A DNA stretch of 64,000 bases from Lepas anatifera (taxonomy: Eukaryota; Arthropoda; Thecostraca; Lepadidae), in contig JAOTON010001047.1 in the NCBI GenBank assembly GCA_034440635.1, positions 1 through 64,000 of the forward strand. Direction: 5' to 3'. Every line of letters starts with the position of its first letter. The first letter of the stretch is position 1. Of this stretch, positions 22,023 through 33,880 are shown in pieces. Below the pieces are notes generated by a model. It ran no database searches, had not been told where the DNA came from, and was given only the letters and a program-made list of their open reading frames with translations. The position numbers and the translations under genes were made by a program.

Positions 22023-23120
22023 CATAACTACCCGCCATATGTTCAGCCGGAACATTTTTCAATGGATATTTATTTTCAGGCATTTTATCAACTTTGTCAA
22101 GCTAAATCAGGGCATAACACAGCAAACGTGGGAGGCATTTTCTTTCGAAGATCTAGCAACTTCACCAGAAAACGATCTAATTTGTGTTAAAATGCTTAGG
22201 TAAATACCGTGGAACAAAATTTATGTACCAATGCAGTGATTTATATTCATCACGGCAGCGAAGAAGCTCCTTTGACATCACATTGAGCGCAATTTTTTCG
22301 GAAAGACTATTTAATTCAGCACCATCTCGGCAGACATTTCCAAATGAAATATCGCAATCCATAATCATACATTTAATCATGATATAGGTGAGCAGAGAAT
22401 CGACGGTATACAAACGCTAAACGAAATCGTAACGCCGTGCACATGTTTTGTGTGGTGTCGCGTCCATTTCCACACGTATTCTTGCTTGGTTTGCGCACTA
22501 ACGCAGTCTCAGCCACTGAGCCGTTCGTCACGATAAATATATGACGAATACTTCACTTCTTGTTCAGATGCACCAAAAATAGGACACTGTGTACAAAGGT
22601 CACACTACTATACATAACAGGGAAGCCAACAGTTTTATTTGACTAGCATACATAAGTGATAAGTTTACGGCGGCAACAAACTACGCAACACAAAATGTAC
22701 AGATCACGCATAAAATTTTGCCCCTGCCCATTGTTGGGTATGCAGGAGTGCCCTTCCCTTTCCCATGTGCCCATTTACTTTACGAAGAAAAACAAAGAAG
22801 AAAAATGGACAGCAAATATTATGGGCCACACCACTCCCCGCTATTTTTTTAGGCTTTTAAATGTTTTTGCGCAAGGGACATCCAAATCACAAAAACACAT
22901 GTGAAAAACCAAACGTACACACAACTGTTATCACTTCTATCATAGATATATAGATCAATGCACGTTCCTAAAATATATAAATAATCCTTTATCAATCACC
23001 GACTCGTACCTCTGACGCGGCGCTACAGCGGGTAAACGCCCGATTAGTATACGAACTGGGTGCAGATACAGTATTATCAATAATAGCTGGCTACCTGAGG
23101 ATACTACTCAATCACTTTTA
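22023..23120. other. No recognisable gene
   Basis: AT-rich DNA between the T1-C element and the broken transposase gene. There are no motifs, long frames or repeats that I can support. Confidence 0.45.
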
Positions 23121-23123
23121 CTA

Positions 23124-25357
23124 AATGTAGTAACGCATTCTCTTCATTTCCCGACGACTTTTCTGTTCTGCCCTTGCCTTTCGCTTCCCCTCCGCATACA
23201 ACCGTTGCAGCCACTTTACCCGCATGTGTGTCCTCGTCACCGCGTACTTTCGCGCTACCTTTTCGTGAAGGTCCGGGAATTTAACACGCGCATTGACGGG
23301 TGGGGCGGGTACCCCCCCCCTCGGGTTTTTGGAAGATAGGAGAAAAACGGCGGCGCGTAGCACCACCGTACTTGCCATACCTTTTCCCTCATAATTTTTA
23401 CAACTTCTGTGTGAAAATTTTAAGGTTAGGTCATCTCAGGTCAGGTCACCAGTACAGGTCAAGTGACCCGACCTCAAAAAAGTTTAAGATATCATAAGTC
23501 GGAGCAGGGTGAACTTATCCGATTGAAACTCATATCACATAATGGCCCCACCAAGTTCTCTAAAATATGTTCCGGTATTTTTTGATATCGATGACCTAAG
23601 GTCAGGTACGAGGCATGACCTCTCCATTGGAAATACATGGGAAAAAAGTTTTTTTACGGAATAACTCAGTAACGGATGGTGATAGAGCATTTATTTTAGC
23701 TACATTAGACTCGCCTCGGCTTTGCGGTTCTAATGATATGCATTTTATATAATTTGACCCTGACCTGACCTCAGATCAGTTCAAATCCTTGATTTGACCT
23801 AGCAAGGTCAAATTATATATCATTCGATTCGGCTTGATGAGAAAATTCATATAGTTCCAGTCGTTTTGCTCTATCTTTACTTGTTCAGATGTAATGGCCG
23901 AAAAAACTTAATTTACATGTTATCCCTATGACGGCATGTTTTGACCTCTCGTGACCTTAAATGTGACCTGAGAAAAAAATGGTTCAAATGTTTTCGATGG
24001 AGAAGTGGATGGGCAACCCAACGCCGTTTATCGTTTTTTTTGCTACCTATCGTGGTTCTCGAGATCTTAGGGGGCGGGGGGTTCTCGAGATCTTAGGGGG
24101 CGGGGTGGTTCTCGAGATCTTAGGGGGCGGGTACCCATCCCCCCCGTCAAAGCGAAGGTGGCTCAGACCCCCGTCAATGCGCGTGTTAACAAGCACATCA
24201 GAAGTCAAACGGCGAATGAATCCTGGTTTCCTATCGATGCCGCTTGGTCCATGCATAGTACAAACTAAAACCTCTAGCTCCCCTACTTGCCTAAGCCACT
24301 TTTCACTTCGTATTGTGAGACCACCCCGATTGAGACGTTGCAACCCCTCCAGTTTCCCACTTTCATCTACTACAGGCACGGTCGATGATATGTATCAAAG
24401 AGAGCTGTCCACAGATTTGCATTTTGCAGCAACAAAGCCCGCCACGTAGGCCGGTGCCTGCTTACAAAGTTTTTGGTTCGCGTCCCCTGCTGACGGAGCA
24501 GCTCGTTCCGCGGCGTCGTCCTGGTCATCCTCGTCCAGCCAGTCCTGCTCCGGGTTGTCCGGTACCGGTGGAGCGGGGCACGGCTGCACCCTCTCCATCT
24601 GATCACACACAGCAGCGACGTCATCCAGCTCTTCAGTAATGACTGTCGGGGGGAGGGGGTGTCCAGTTGCAGGGTAGTTGCACTCAGGTATGTTGATTCT
24701 TCTTCTTCTTCTTCTTCCAGCGAGACTGGGGCTCCATCAGCATGTGGTCTAGCATGAGAACACGAGTCTTGGCCTCCACCGCCATTGGGTGGGTGTTGCC
24801 TGCTCCCAAGCCCCTGACCTGAGAGAAGAAGTTCGTTACCATGTCCTGATTCACCCGAGACGTCAGAAAGTACTTGACACCGTAGATGTTCTTGAGCATG
24901 CTGTGGAGACCTCGCAGGGTTGTTAAGGACATGATGAACCCGTTCTCGAATGGTACCTGCTCTGGCATCCGACTCGGGAGTCCCGAATCAGCCGCATGAA
25001 CTCTAGCAGAGAAGTATACTGAGCATTGATGGTGTGCTCCAAGCCGAATGCTGACCGATGAGCCTTGCCGTCCAGGAAGCACCGAAAGTTGCAGGTGTCG
25101 AACATCTCGTCGCAGGTGATGATGAACTGAGCCTGCTTGACGAAGCGCTGACCGAATAGGTGAAGTAGACACTTTCCCACGCGCTCACTGAGCATCTGGG
25201 CCGCTGGACGTACTCGCTGTCGCTCCTGGCCAGTCACCTGACGGAAATTTTTTGGTATAAACTTCATCTCACAATCATCAACTGATGGGCGGTTGTCAAA
25301 ACGAACAGTTTTATTGGATATTTTGCTATATCGAGCAAATAACTGACACTTAGCCAA
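23124..25357 (-). pseudogene. P-element/THAP9-like transposase, split by a TTAA element
   Basis: Minus-strand remnants of a P-superfamily transposase catalytic region. From 25357 the frame runs through KMIPKNFRQ-like text (read here as KFIPKNFRQVTGQERQRV) and AAQMLSERVGKCL, then LLEFMRLIRDSRV. A frameshift near 24985 leads to FENGFIMSLTTLRGLHSM and the hallmark RVNQDMVTNFFSQVRG. Further pieces are AYVAGFVAAKC (24440) and LNRGGLTIRSEKWL (about 24300). At 24189 the frame is cut by element T1-B. Beyond it, at 23280, the frame continues with FPDLHEKVARKYAVTRTHM, a typical C-terminal block of the family. The THAP domain and N-terminal half are not seen. Stops, frameshifts and a TTC microsatellite (24700-24720) show it is inactive. 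Confidence 0.85.
23285..24185. mobile_element. TTAA-family element T1-B (901 bp), intact ends
   Basis: Perfect TTAA on both sides (23281-23284 and 24186-24189). The ends are CACGCGCATTGACGGGTGGG and, inverted, CACGCGCATTGACGGGGGTC. The insertion lies inside the P-like transposase reading frame, and the host frame resumes in phase across a single TTAA. A 25-bp subterminal block starting GGTTCTCGAGATCTTAGGGG is present three times in a row (24054, 24080 and 24107), where relatives have one. It has no coding capacity. Confidence 0.95.
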
Positions 25358-26205
25358 ATATTCACAATCTAGTCATTTATCATGATTGTTCAACTTAACA
25401 AATATTAGGAGATGAAACATGTTCAGCTCTCACACATTTATATATTTGTTTTAAATTTATTTTCACCTATCAGGGAAAGGTTCATAATGTCTTTTTATTC
25501 AAAAGAGCACCACTAAAATTATTGCTATGTTCCCGTTGCCAGAGAAAAATATATTGATATGTTCATTCGAAAGAGTGACCTGAGATTCATTTGATAGCAA
25601 TGCAATCCATTTTGCCTCTGCAAATACAATTGTACACAGTATATTCATAAAAACGGTACAAACCAAATGGAAAGGTGCACTCCCGAGCACTTAATAATTT
25701 AAAATCCTATACAAATCATTTAAATTTCAAGTCCAGCACATATAAAAAAGTGCAAGTAAAAGTTTGATACACAAAACTGATGGCCCATACCTTTATATGC
25801 TTCAACTGATGGGCGTGGCAAAGCAGAAGCTCGGCATTGTCCTTTGCCAAAAGCTGCTGGGGAGGCCCTTGTCTACTACCGGTGCTTCTGGACCCGGTAG
25901 CCTCAGACCCTGGTCCAAGATGTGGTTCCTCAGCAGCTTCAGGAAGTGAGGGACCATCCACAGGTCTTAAGCCACTGGCAGCACCTGAAAAATTCATACA
26001 AGCATGAGGAAAGGACAGGCCAAAAATATGGAATGGAAGACTTCAATTCCCAGGACTTAAATATGAGCACAAACTTGGCTTAGGGCCAAAATGTTTTATC
26101 AGAATTTTATCCATCACATTACTGTATTTCAAGTTATTACACAAAAGTGACAGCAGCAAAGGAAGCAACAGAATCATTGTTTGCTACAATATACCATGAA
26201 TATAC
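25358..26205. other. Upstream flank of the P-like transposase
   Basis: A minus-strand open frame of 93 residues at 25716-25997 (SGLRPVDGPSLPEAAEEP region) lies upstream of the transposase. It could be a linker exon of the same gene, but it has no recognisable domain. The rest is AT-rich. Confidence 0.35.
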
Positions 26206-26893
26206 CAGGGTACAAAGTATGGTACTTTTGACAAGGACTAGTCAATGTGAGTGCCCCTGGAGACAGGAACAAGTGGTGCAAATTTTATTAACCTGGTGTG
26301 AATTTGAGACTAGTGCAAGGGAGGTAACACTGCAAACCAAACAAATAATGGAAAAATTGTTATAAAGACACAAGGAACATTGCATCATGTGGGTAGGGAC
26401 CTGTCTGCAAAGTATGGCAGCAGGCCAGACGAGCTGCACCAGCCATCTGAAATTCTTGCACCGACAGCCACCAAAAATTCACACTAACCTGTCATATTAC
26501 CAGGGAAAAACGCTCTCATTCCTACCCACACAATGCAATGCTGTCTCTCTTATTAGTGAGATAGTTAAGGATTTTTTCAAGGCCCCCTCCTGAGTCTTTA
26601 TAACCATTCAGCCAATATTTGTTTGGTTTTCAGTGTCACTTCATTGCACCAGTCTCACAAATTCACATGAGGTTGATTAAATTCGCACCACTTGCTCCTG
26701 TCTCCAAGTACACTCGCACCAACGAGATCTCAAAGAAAATGCCATACTTTGCACACTAGGGTAGGGATGGGTGCTTTCTCCCTGGTATACTGCAGATTGG
26801 TGTGAATTTAGGTGGCTGGCTGTGCAAATTTGTGCCAGAGTTTTAGATGGCTGGTGCGACTCTTCTGACCAGCTGCCATACTTTCCACAATGG
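26206..26893. mobile_element. Element D3 (inverted), target of D2
   Basis: Inverted relative to D1. It starts CAGGGTACAAAGTATGG and ends CCATACTTTCCACAATGG, flanked by TGAATATAC (26197-26205) and TGAATATAT (26894-26902), a 9-bp duplication with one mismatch. Its middle is interrupted by D2. Confidence 0.82.
26400..26758. mobile_element. Element D2 (359 bp), nested in D3
   Basis: Same family as D1, in plus orientation. It starts CCTGTCTGCAAAGTATGGCA and ends ATGCCATACTTTGCACACTA. It is flanked by GGGTAGGGA at 26391-26399 and 26759-26767. D1 carries the equivalent target once (CATTCCTACCCACAAG, inverted), so the second copy here is a genuine target duplication. Confidence 0.88.
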
Positions 26894-26902
26894 TGAATAT
26901 AT

Positions 26903-27791
26903 ATAAAACATATATCATGTTTGCTACAAAGCAATGAAAAGGAGAACAGACAAAATGGCAATTATTAATAAGCGGCCTCCCCACACACCAAAAATGAGAT
27001 GTGCACCGGTTGGAAACAAAAGTTTCTTCTGGAAATCAAGTTTATGCCTCCAGATATATGCAGGATCTGCACTGCCCCAAATGCCTCAAGAAACCAGCCA
27101 CATTCTCCAGACAGAATATCATTGAGGACAGAAAATAGAGTTGTTGTTACCCACATCATACATCTCCAACATAGAGGAAGGATAAGACTTCTAAATTTAC
27201 CCCATCTAGCATACAGGATAAAAAGAGATGAGCTTGCCATAGTACCTAAACATGTATAGATCAAGGCATGTTAAGGTCTAATTTGAGCTATCTGAATGCT
27301 CTGTTTAATCTTTAATTTAAAAGGTTCAAGGGCCACATAGGTTGCCAAAACCCAAAAAATGTCTTGCTTATCTTTTAAGAATGACAAATATTAAAGAACA
27401 TCTATCTTTAAAAGTTAGCATACTCACAGAGTTCACTTACAGTTGGTACAAAAATATTTAATCCGTCATCAACCTTAGCACAATATCATAGTTTCTCCAG
27501 AACCTACATGCATGATCGCACACCAACATCCCACAATCTCCTTTCCTTATGCTTTCTGACTGAAAACAACGTTTTATGGCACTTGCTCAGAGTACTGTTG
27601 TAACTATGGTGTCTCTATTGGTTTGCTAACTATGATGGCACGGCGGCTGGGCCGATGGGCGTTATTTTTCTGAAGCCATTCACATATATCCCGTGGTTCA
27701 GAGAAAAAAAGCACGCACAAAACAGAAGATTTCTTCTGCATCACCTCTGCAAAATACTATTTGTACTATTACCTGTGGAAGATCACATGCA
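26903..27791. other. No recognisable gene
   Basis: The short plus-strand frame at 26999-27259 has a C-x2-C pair (DICRICTAPNASR) but no complete zinc-binding domain. I see nothing else. Confidence 0.4.
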
Positions 27792-28075
27792 GGGGTGTAA
27801 TTTTCCCAAAATCTTTGGGGGTGCTCAGCCGGTGGGGGCGGCACTCCATAGGGGCGGCGGCGTTGGGGGGGCGGCACCCCTTCATTGCACCAAATCTGTT
27901 ATTCATCGTTGTTTTGCACCTTTTAAAGCACAGTGAACATTCAATTTTAATGTTGGGCAGGTATTCTACAGCTTTTTGCAAACGTGTTTGCTTTTTAGGT
28001 GACATCCCAAACCTACATGCACGTCTTAAAATAATCCAATCTGAGCTTTAAATCTTTCCACGATCAGGGGCGCAG
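27792..28075 (-). repeat. Interspersed repeat G, copy 2
   Basis: Starts CAGGGGTGTAATTTTCCCAA and includes the inverted form of GCGATGAATAACAGATTTGG. It extends to about the GATCAGGGGCGCAGCC sequence, the same order as 59620-59886 reversed. It is uninterrupted at the TTAA where T1-E sits in copy 1. It has two GC-rich blocks and no coding capacity. Confidence 0.8.
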
Positions 28076-28459
28076 CCAGAGCTTTGGTATGGGGGGTGGG
28101 ATTGGGCACACCACCTTTGAGGGGCACCCCGGGAGAGAAAGGGCACTTTTAACGTAACCTAAAAACCTGCTATATCTTAGTTAATATCAACTTTTGGGTA
28201 CATTTGGTCCAAGAAAAATGCAAATCGAGCATTGCCGGAGAAGGAAAACTGAACTAAAACCAGAAAAAGAAATGTCACCGAAATTTCATGAAAATAGCCA
28301 GAATACGACTTTTAGGATAGATTTAAGGACAAATCAGCCAACTCATGCAAGTCTGTGATATCTGTCACTATGTGCAAGATAAGACATATTGGAGTCGAAA
28401 ATTCATTTGTTATGCCCACTGGTTTTGTCGTGACGAGTGAGCCCTGGTTGAACGCGGAT
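28076..28459. other. Unassigned spacer
   Basis: Begins with a CAGGGGCGCAGCCAGAG element-end-like sequence at 28073 without a partner. The rest has no feature I can support. Confidence 0.4.
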
Positions 28460-29637
28460 TATCCCTTCCCCAGGTACGAGCCACCTTCGCCCTGGTGGGG
28501 GCTAAAGAAGACCCCCACGATCTCAAAAACTAAGAGAGCTAGAAAAAGCGCAAAACAGCAATCGAAAGCTCTTCAAAAATTGTATCAAAAATACTTAGTC
28601 ATTTTTCTCGTCAGGTCAATATCAAGGTCACCAGAGGTGAAACTAGGTCAAAATCGCTAATATGAGGTGTACTAAGAAAACTCATATATCTCAGAAACTA
28701 TGATAGCCAGAAAAATTTTCTACCACTGTTCGAAAGCTCTTGAGCCGCTCTTTCATTAAAATGCCAATCATTTTCGGGTCAGGTCAAAGCCTAGGGAGCT
28801 GCAGGTCACTGAACATTGGGAACATTCTCGGGAATGTCCATAGCCACCCATGCATAAGGGCGTTTCCTTTTTCGCTAATAACTTCCAAACCAAGCAAGAT
28901 ACAGCCATAGTTGATGCACCATTGCAATCTTCTCGTAAATATGAATCGAATGATATATAATATTTCTATGCCAGGTTCAATTCAAAATTTGACCTGACCC
29001 AGGTCAACGGTTCAACCCAACTTGACCTGGTGTAGTCATGATGCATGTCATTTGACTCACAGTTGCCATAAAAACACTTCGGTAACAAAATAAAAGTTCT
29101 ATCTTTGTTTCGTTTTCTTAGATTATAGAGTAAAACACCGGAAAATGCTTATTTGACCTAAGGAGACCGTTCAAAAGTCACAAGTTAAATTTTGGTATCA
29201 ACTTCAGAAACGGGCTAAGAGAAAGTCGTAACCGATGTTTGAAGCTGATTCCGTCGATCCTTACTGAGAAAAACTCATTTGGTAATTTTCCCCATGTATT
29301 TACAATGGGGAGGTCATGCTCTGCACATGACCTTAAGTCACCAATATCAAAAATCCCGGAACATATGTTTTAGCTCTTGGTGGGCCCAGTATGTGGTATG
29401 AGTTTCAACTTGATCGATTGACCCTCCTTTTAGTTATGCAGTCCTAAGCATTGTTTGAGGTGAGGTCACTTCACCTGCCCTGGTGACCTGACCTGATATG
29501 ACCTTTGAGCTAAAATTGTCAGGAAAGATGTAAAAATGATAAAGCAACAGCCAGACTAAGTTTGGCGGCGCTGCGCGCCGCGGTTTTTTGGTTGGAAAAA
29601 CCCGAAGGGGTCTAAAAGACCCCCATCCGGGCGAAGG
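28460..29637. mobile_element. Older TTAA-type element (T2-I)
   Basis: It has the same architecture as T1: an end with GAGCCACCTTCGCC (28479), long stretches of AGGTCA/TGACC text, the block CCCATGTATTTACAATGGGG, a GCGGCGCTGCGCGCCGCGG hairpin near 29564, and a terminus CCCCCATCCGGGCGAAGG followed by TTAA at 29638-29641. The left TTAA is not preserved. It is too diverged from T1 for simple alignment but shares the blocks in order. Confidence 0.72.
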
Positions 29638-29641
29638 TTAA

Positions 29642-29884
29642 GTTCCACGGCTCCCACAAGGGCCGTGGGCCGTGACCGTGTAGCATAGTGGCATTAGACG
29701 AATACAATTTTTGTTGCCGGAATAATTTGGGAGATACCTTTTTAACACGTTTAAAAGTTCTATATTTTCAAAGAGCGGTACCAGTTGGAGTAAAGAAAAA
29801 GTAAACAGGCTGGTAGTTTGGATGGGCATGATGTGACAGGGCTGAAAATTGTGAAAAACTAGTTCTTCATTCATTTCAATTTAT
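29642..29884. other. Unassigned spacer
   Basis: AT-rich sequence between element I and the next minisatellite, with no feature. Confidence 0.4.
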
Positions 29885-30675
29885 TAGTAGAAATCCTGGC
29901 TCAGGGGACTGTGTTCTGAGCTCAGGGGCACATGCCTTTGTATCACTCCTCCCCAGAATCCAGCAGTATAATAAGCAATTTATTTAACCCGGGATGCATA
30001 GGCATCACATGCCGTTTTAGCGATGACGGCTTATTCCTCGTTAGCTCCATTTTACAATGGGAGTTTGCACTGTGTCCTTATTCCCCATCTATTCAAGACC
30101 CGCTCAGGGGCCCCCTAGTGTGGATCAGAGTTCTCCAGAGCAACTGCCTCTCATTCCCCCAATTGTGCCCCCTGGGATTAGGCTAGATCCGTGACCCCCA
30201 AGGGGATGGGAGTTGGCCTTGTGTTCTTATTCTCTGTCTATTCAAGACCAGTTCAGGAGCCCCCACCCCCAGAGCAGCTCATGCTTGGCCGGGGACTAGA
30301 CTAGCTCCAGTGGACCCAAATATGGGGAGGGGGATCATAAGACTAGCTCAATGGGCCGCAGATAGGCTCATAGGGCCTCGTACCATATTAGCTCAGGGGC
30401 ACCAGATCGATAAGCTCGGGGCCCAGATAAGCTCCTAGTCCCCAGACCAGAGCAGGGGTCTAGATCAGCTCAGGGAGCACCACATCAGCTCAGAGAGAGG
30501 ACAAGGGATCAGCTCAGTGGTCTCCGATCAGCTCGGGAACCAGGTCAACTTGGAGGTACTAGATCAAGTCAGGAGTTATTTAATCAGTCCAGGAGCACTA
30601 TACCAGCTCAGGGGCCTTCATAAGCCTCAGTGGGCACAACTCAGCTTAGGGCCCCAGAGCTGCTGGGGAAATTAC
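29885..30675. repeat. Degenerate GCTCAGGGGC minisatellite, left part
   Basis: Units of about 20 bp of the form AGATCAGCTCAGGGGCACC, degenerate, with some longer diverged blocks. It is interrupted by element J and resumes at 33298. Confidence 0.8.
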
Positions 30676-30679
30676 TTAA

Positions 30680-33293
30680 CCCGCGCCCCACCGGGGTCCA
30701 GCGCCACCTTCGCCCCACGAGGGGGCAATCGATGGCCCCCTCTAACTCCGAAAATATGGTCGTTAGCGCAAATCTGCAAAGTGCAATAGAAAGCTCGCGT
30801 GAATTCAGTAAGAAATTATTTCACATGTTTTAGTGCTCAGGTCAATGGTTTGACCTCCAGAGGTCAAATTAGGTCAAGATCGGCTATTTTCACTCAAATA
30901 TGCAATGCTTAAGAAAACTGGGCATAACCCTTATGCCATCAGAGCTTTTGAGGTCTGGTAAAGTACATTTGATAGGAAATTGTCAGTACTTTTTCCGCTA
31001 TGTGAAACGTAAGGACCTCCCGCCAGTGGTTTGACCTCCAGAGGTCACCTCGTGACCTAAGATGACCTGAGGTCACGAAAGGTCAGAAAGTGACCTCGCT
31101 GTATATCAAATGAAAGCCAATGACGAGAAAAACACGCTGGTGTTTGTTCCAGCGCTCTAGCTTATACAGGTCAAAAGTTATTGCCAAAATACTGTTCTTG
31201 ACCCCTGGTGACCTTAAATGACCTTGGAGAGGTCAAAGGGCAAATATAGCCCCTTGAATCCATAAAAGGGTGTCCAAGAACGTTTTTCTGATCAGGCTGA
31301 GCATTTTAAATCGCTTTTGTGACTTTTAGATCATAACCCTCGCTCTGCCGGCACCCCGGGAGTTACGCGCCCTGCCGGCATGGCTGAAAAAACCTCCTCT
31401 GGTTTACTGATAGAGAACTTGAAGTGTAGGCGGTCGTATGTGCCTTACAGGGTCTCAAAAGAAACCTCAATCATTTTTCACCTTGTTCGTATAAGTTTCA
31501 TACATGAATTCCTATCAAGTGTGCCTAAATTAGTCCTTTTAACCAAACCTTGCAGTTTCATCCCGACCACAGCGGCCGCCACCCGCGGCGCGCGCTGCCG
31601 CTTGCCCCGTGTCCGAGTACAGCCTCAGTCAGGAGGTGCCGGCACCTGGCGCCGGTGCCTGCGCGCTGAGTGTGGCGGCCGCGCCAGCGAGCACGTGCAT
31701 TTGCTGTGGGATGGCGCCCCAACGCCGAAACAACTATATGGGACCATTTCAAAAACGGAAAAGAAACTTTTTGACGTTTGATATGCTATCTGCATAAACC
31801 ACTAGTCACTTTTCGGATATATCCTAGCAAAAACAACTGACGTAGCCCCCTCTACATTGTGCTTATACACATTGAGAACATATAAATTTTCGGGGAATTA
31901 ATTTGACATATTTATATTTTTCGTGCATAGTCTCGTCTTGAATACTGACGGAAAGATCGCACCTCGGTTCGCTAAACCTAGCCGTACTGACATGCGCTCT
32001 ACCTGGCTGTAGATGAAAGAAAATGACATCCAGGGTAATAGAGGACATGGCATCCATAGGAAATGGATGTTTTCAGGGGATTCGGACACAGCGTTTTCAC
32101 AGTGTGACGTGGTGTCAGAAATAGCTAAATAAAAAGGAAATGTCACAATCTAGACATGCATGGAAAGAGGGTGTGTAGGTATGTTCTTCGTCATTCATTT
32201 TTTTTAATCACCTGAGTATTCAATAAAATGTACAGGAAAATTTTAAGGAACTAAAAGGATAGGGATAATTGCATCATTCCTACCAATGGATCTTTTTACA
32301 TCCCCATCCGTTGGCTACCCTTTTACACGGCAAATTGTCCCTTTGCCATCCAGCTGTGAACCTGGCACAATGTCAAGTTTGGCGTGGAAATCTCCCCTGC
32401 GTAACCACGATACAAGGAGGGTGGCCTGAGACCACCCCTCTCACCCCATTAGCCCCTGCTGATGTTGTCGAGCCCTCTGGCGCTGTCCCTAAGCCGTCTG
32501 GGGACGTTTTCCAGGAAGCAAGCGTTAGAGATGCTGGCTGAGCCATTGTTCCGTATTTTCACGCGTGTCCTTATCGTCCCCTCGATCGCTATCAGCTGAC
32601 CAAACCACGAACACTGTCACCCTTTCACCTGCCGCCTGCGCTGACGAGCCCGGTCTGTGTCAGAGGCTGTCGCGGGCCCCAGCGGCCGCGGCACGGGCCG
32701 CCGCTGCCTGACTTGAGTGGAAAAGCGCGAACATCATTTCAATAACTTTCGCTTTTCGCAAGAAGTCGAAAAAGTATCTACTTTCTGTTTGCCGGGAATG
32801 ATGCAGAATTGACATAGGAACAGCTACCCCGAGCATTATCATCGGGACGGTTAGTTGGATGTAGATATTCGCATTAAAACGGCAAGAGGAGGAAAAACAG
32901 CACCGCCGGCAGGGCGCGGGATAAGACAGCTTTTCCCCATGATTTTTCAATAGAAGAGGTCACCTCGTGACCTGACCTCAGGGCACGAAATCGAAAAATC
33001 CCGGATATACGCCTTGTAGACCCTGGAGGGGCCATAAAGTGTAGGAAGTTTCAAATCGATCGACTTCGAAATGTAGCTCTTACAGAACTCTAAAGTTGAA
33101 GTGAGGTGACCTTGGTTGACCTCGTCTGGTGACCTGACCTTGGGTGACCCGGGGTAAGAAATTTTAAGGGATGGTGGCAAAATGATGCAGTGAGAGCTAG
33201 AGCCCTCAACCGCGGTGCTGTGCCTCTTCGTTTTTCTACTATCCCGGAAAAACCTTAGGGAGGCCATCGATGGCCTCCCCGGTGGGGCGAGGG
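30680..33293. mobile_element. TTAA-type element T2-J (2614 bp, contains Q)
   Basis: Perfect TTAA flanks at 30676-30679 and 33294-33297. The ends are CCCGCGCCCCACCGGGGTCC and, inverted, CCCTCGCCCCACCGGGGAGG. The interior is rich in AGGTCA/TGACCT (for example 31010-31110 and 32957-33150). It sits inside a minisatellite that continues on both sides. Removing nested element Q leaves about 1.03 kb, similar to its relative K at 49310. There is no coding capacity. Confidence 0.9.
31337..32920. mobile_element. Element Q (1584 bp) nested in J at ATAA
   Basis: The ends are CCCTCGCTCTGCCGGC and, inverted, CCCGCGCCCTGCCGGC, flanked by ATAA at 31333-31336 and 32921-32924. The relative K is uninterrupted here, reading CTGTCTTATGATCTAAAAG near 49672. 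The target is TTAT/ATAA, one base off TTAA. It contains two very GC-rich blocks (31570-31700 and 32590-32715) in an otherwise AT-rich body. The 133-residue plus-strand frame at 31380 overlaps the first block and has no recognisable motif. Confidence 0.85.
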
Positions 33294-33297
33294 TTAA

Positions 33298-33880
33298 TCA
33301 ACTCAGGAGGCCCAGGTCAGCTTAAAAAACACTAGATTGGCTCAGGGGGCGCCAAACTAGCTCAGGAGGCACTAGATGAGCTTATAGGGCATGATATGGG
33401 CTCAGGAGGCAAAATGTTGGCTCAGGAGGCACCAGATCGACTCAGGGGAAAACATATCTGCTCAGGGGGAACCAGATTGATAAGCCCGGGAGCCCAGATC
33501 AGCTCCTAGCCCCCAGACCAAAGTAGGGGCATAGATCAGCTCAAAGAACACGAGAGCAGCTCAGGGTGCACTAGACCAGCTCAGAGGGCACCAGATCATC
33601 TTAGCAGAAATCAATAACCAGCTCAGGGGGTACCTGATCAGCTCAAGAGGCACTAAAACAGCTAATAGGGCACCAGGCGAGCTCGGAAGTATCATAGTAA
33701 CTCAGTGAGCATTAGCTAGGTTCAAGAGGCACAATTATTTGCTCAAGGGGCACTAGATTTACTCAACGGGCACCAGATCAGCTTAGAGGGCACACGATCA
33801 GCTCCAGTGTCCAAGACCAGCTCAGTGGGCACCAGATGAGCTCAAGGGGCACCAGATTAGCTCCGCCGGTACGATTATTG
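33298..33880. repeat. GATCAGCTCAGGGGGCACCA minisatellite, right part
   Basis: About 28 degenerate units of about 20 bp continuing the array that begins at 29885. Confidence 0.88.

Noticed and set aside
24395..24639. Overlapping plus-strand frames rich in Pro/Arg
   Set aside because: They are antisense to the better-supported P-like transposase fragment (AYVAGFVAAKC).
26999..27259. Possible zinc-finger exon (DICRICTAPNASR)
   Set aside because: Only one C-x2-C pair is visible, the second half of a zinc site is missing, and the frame is short.
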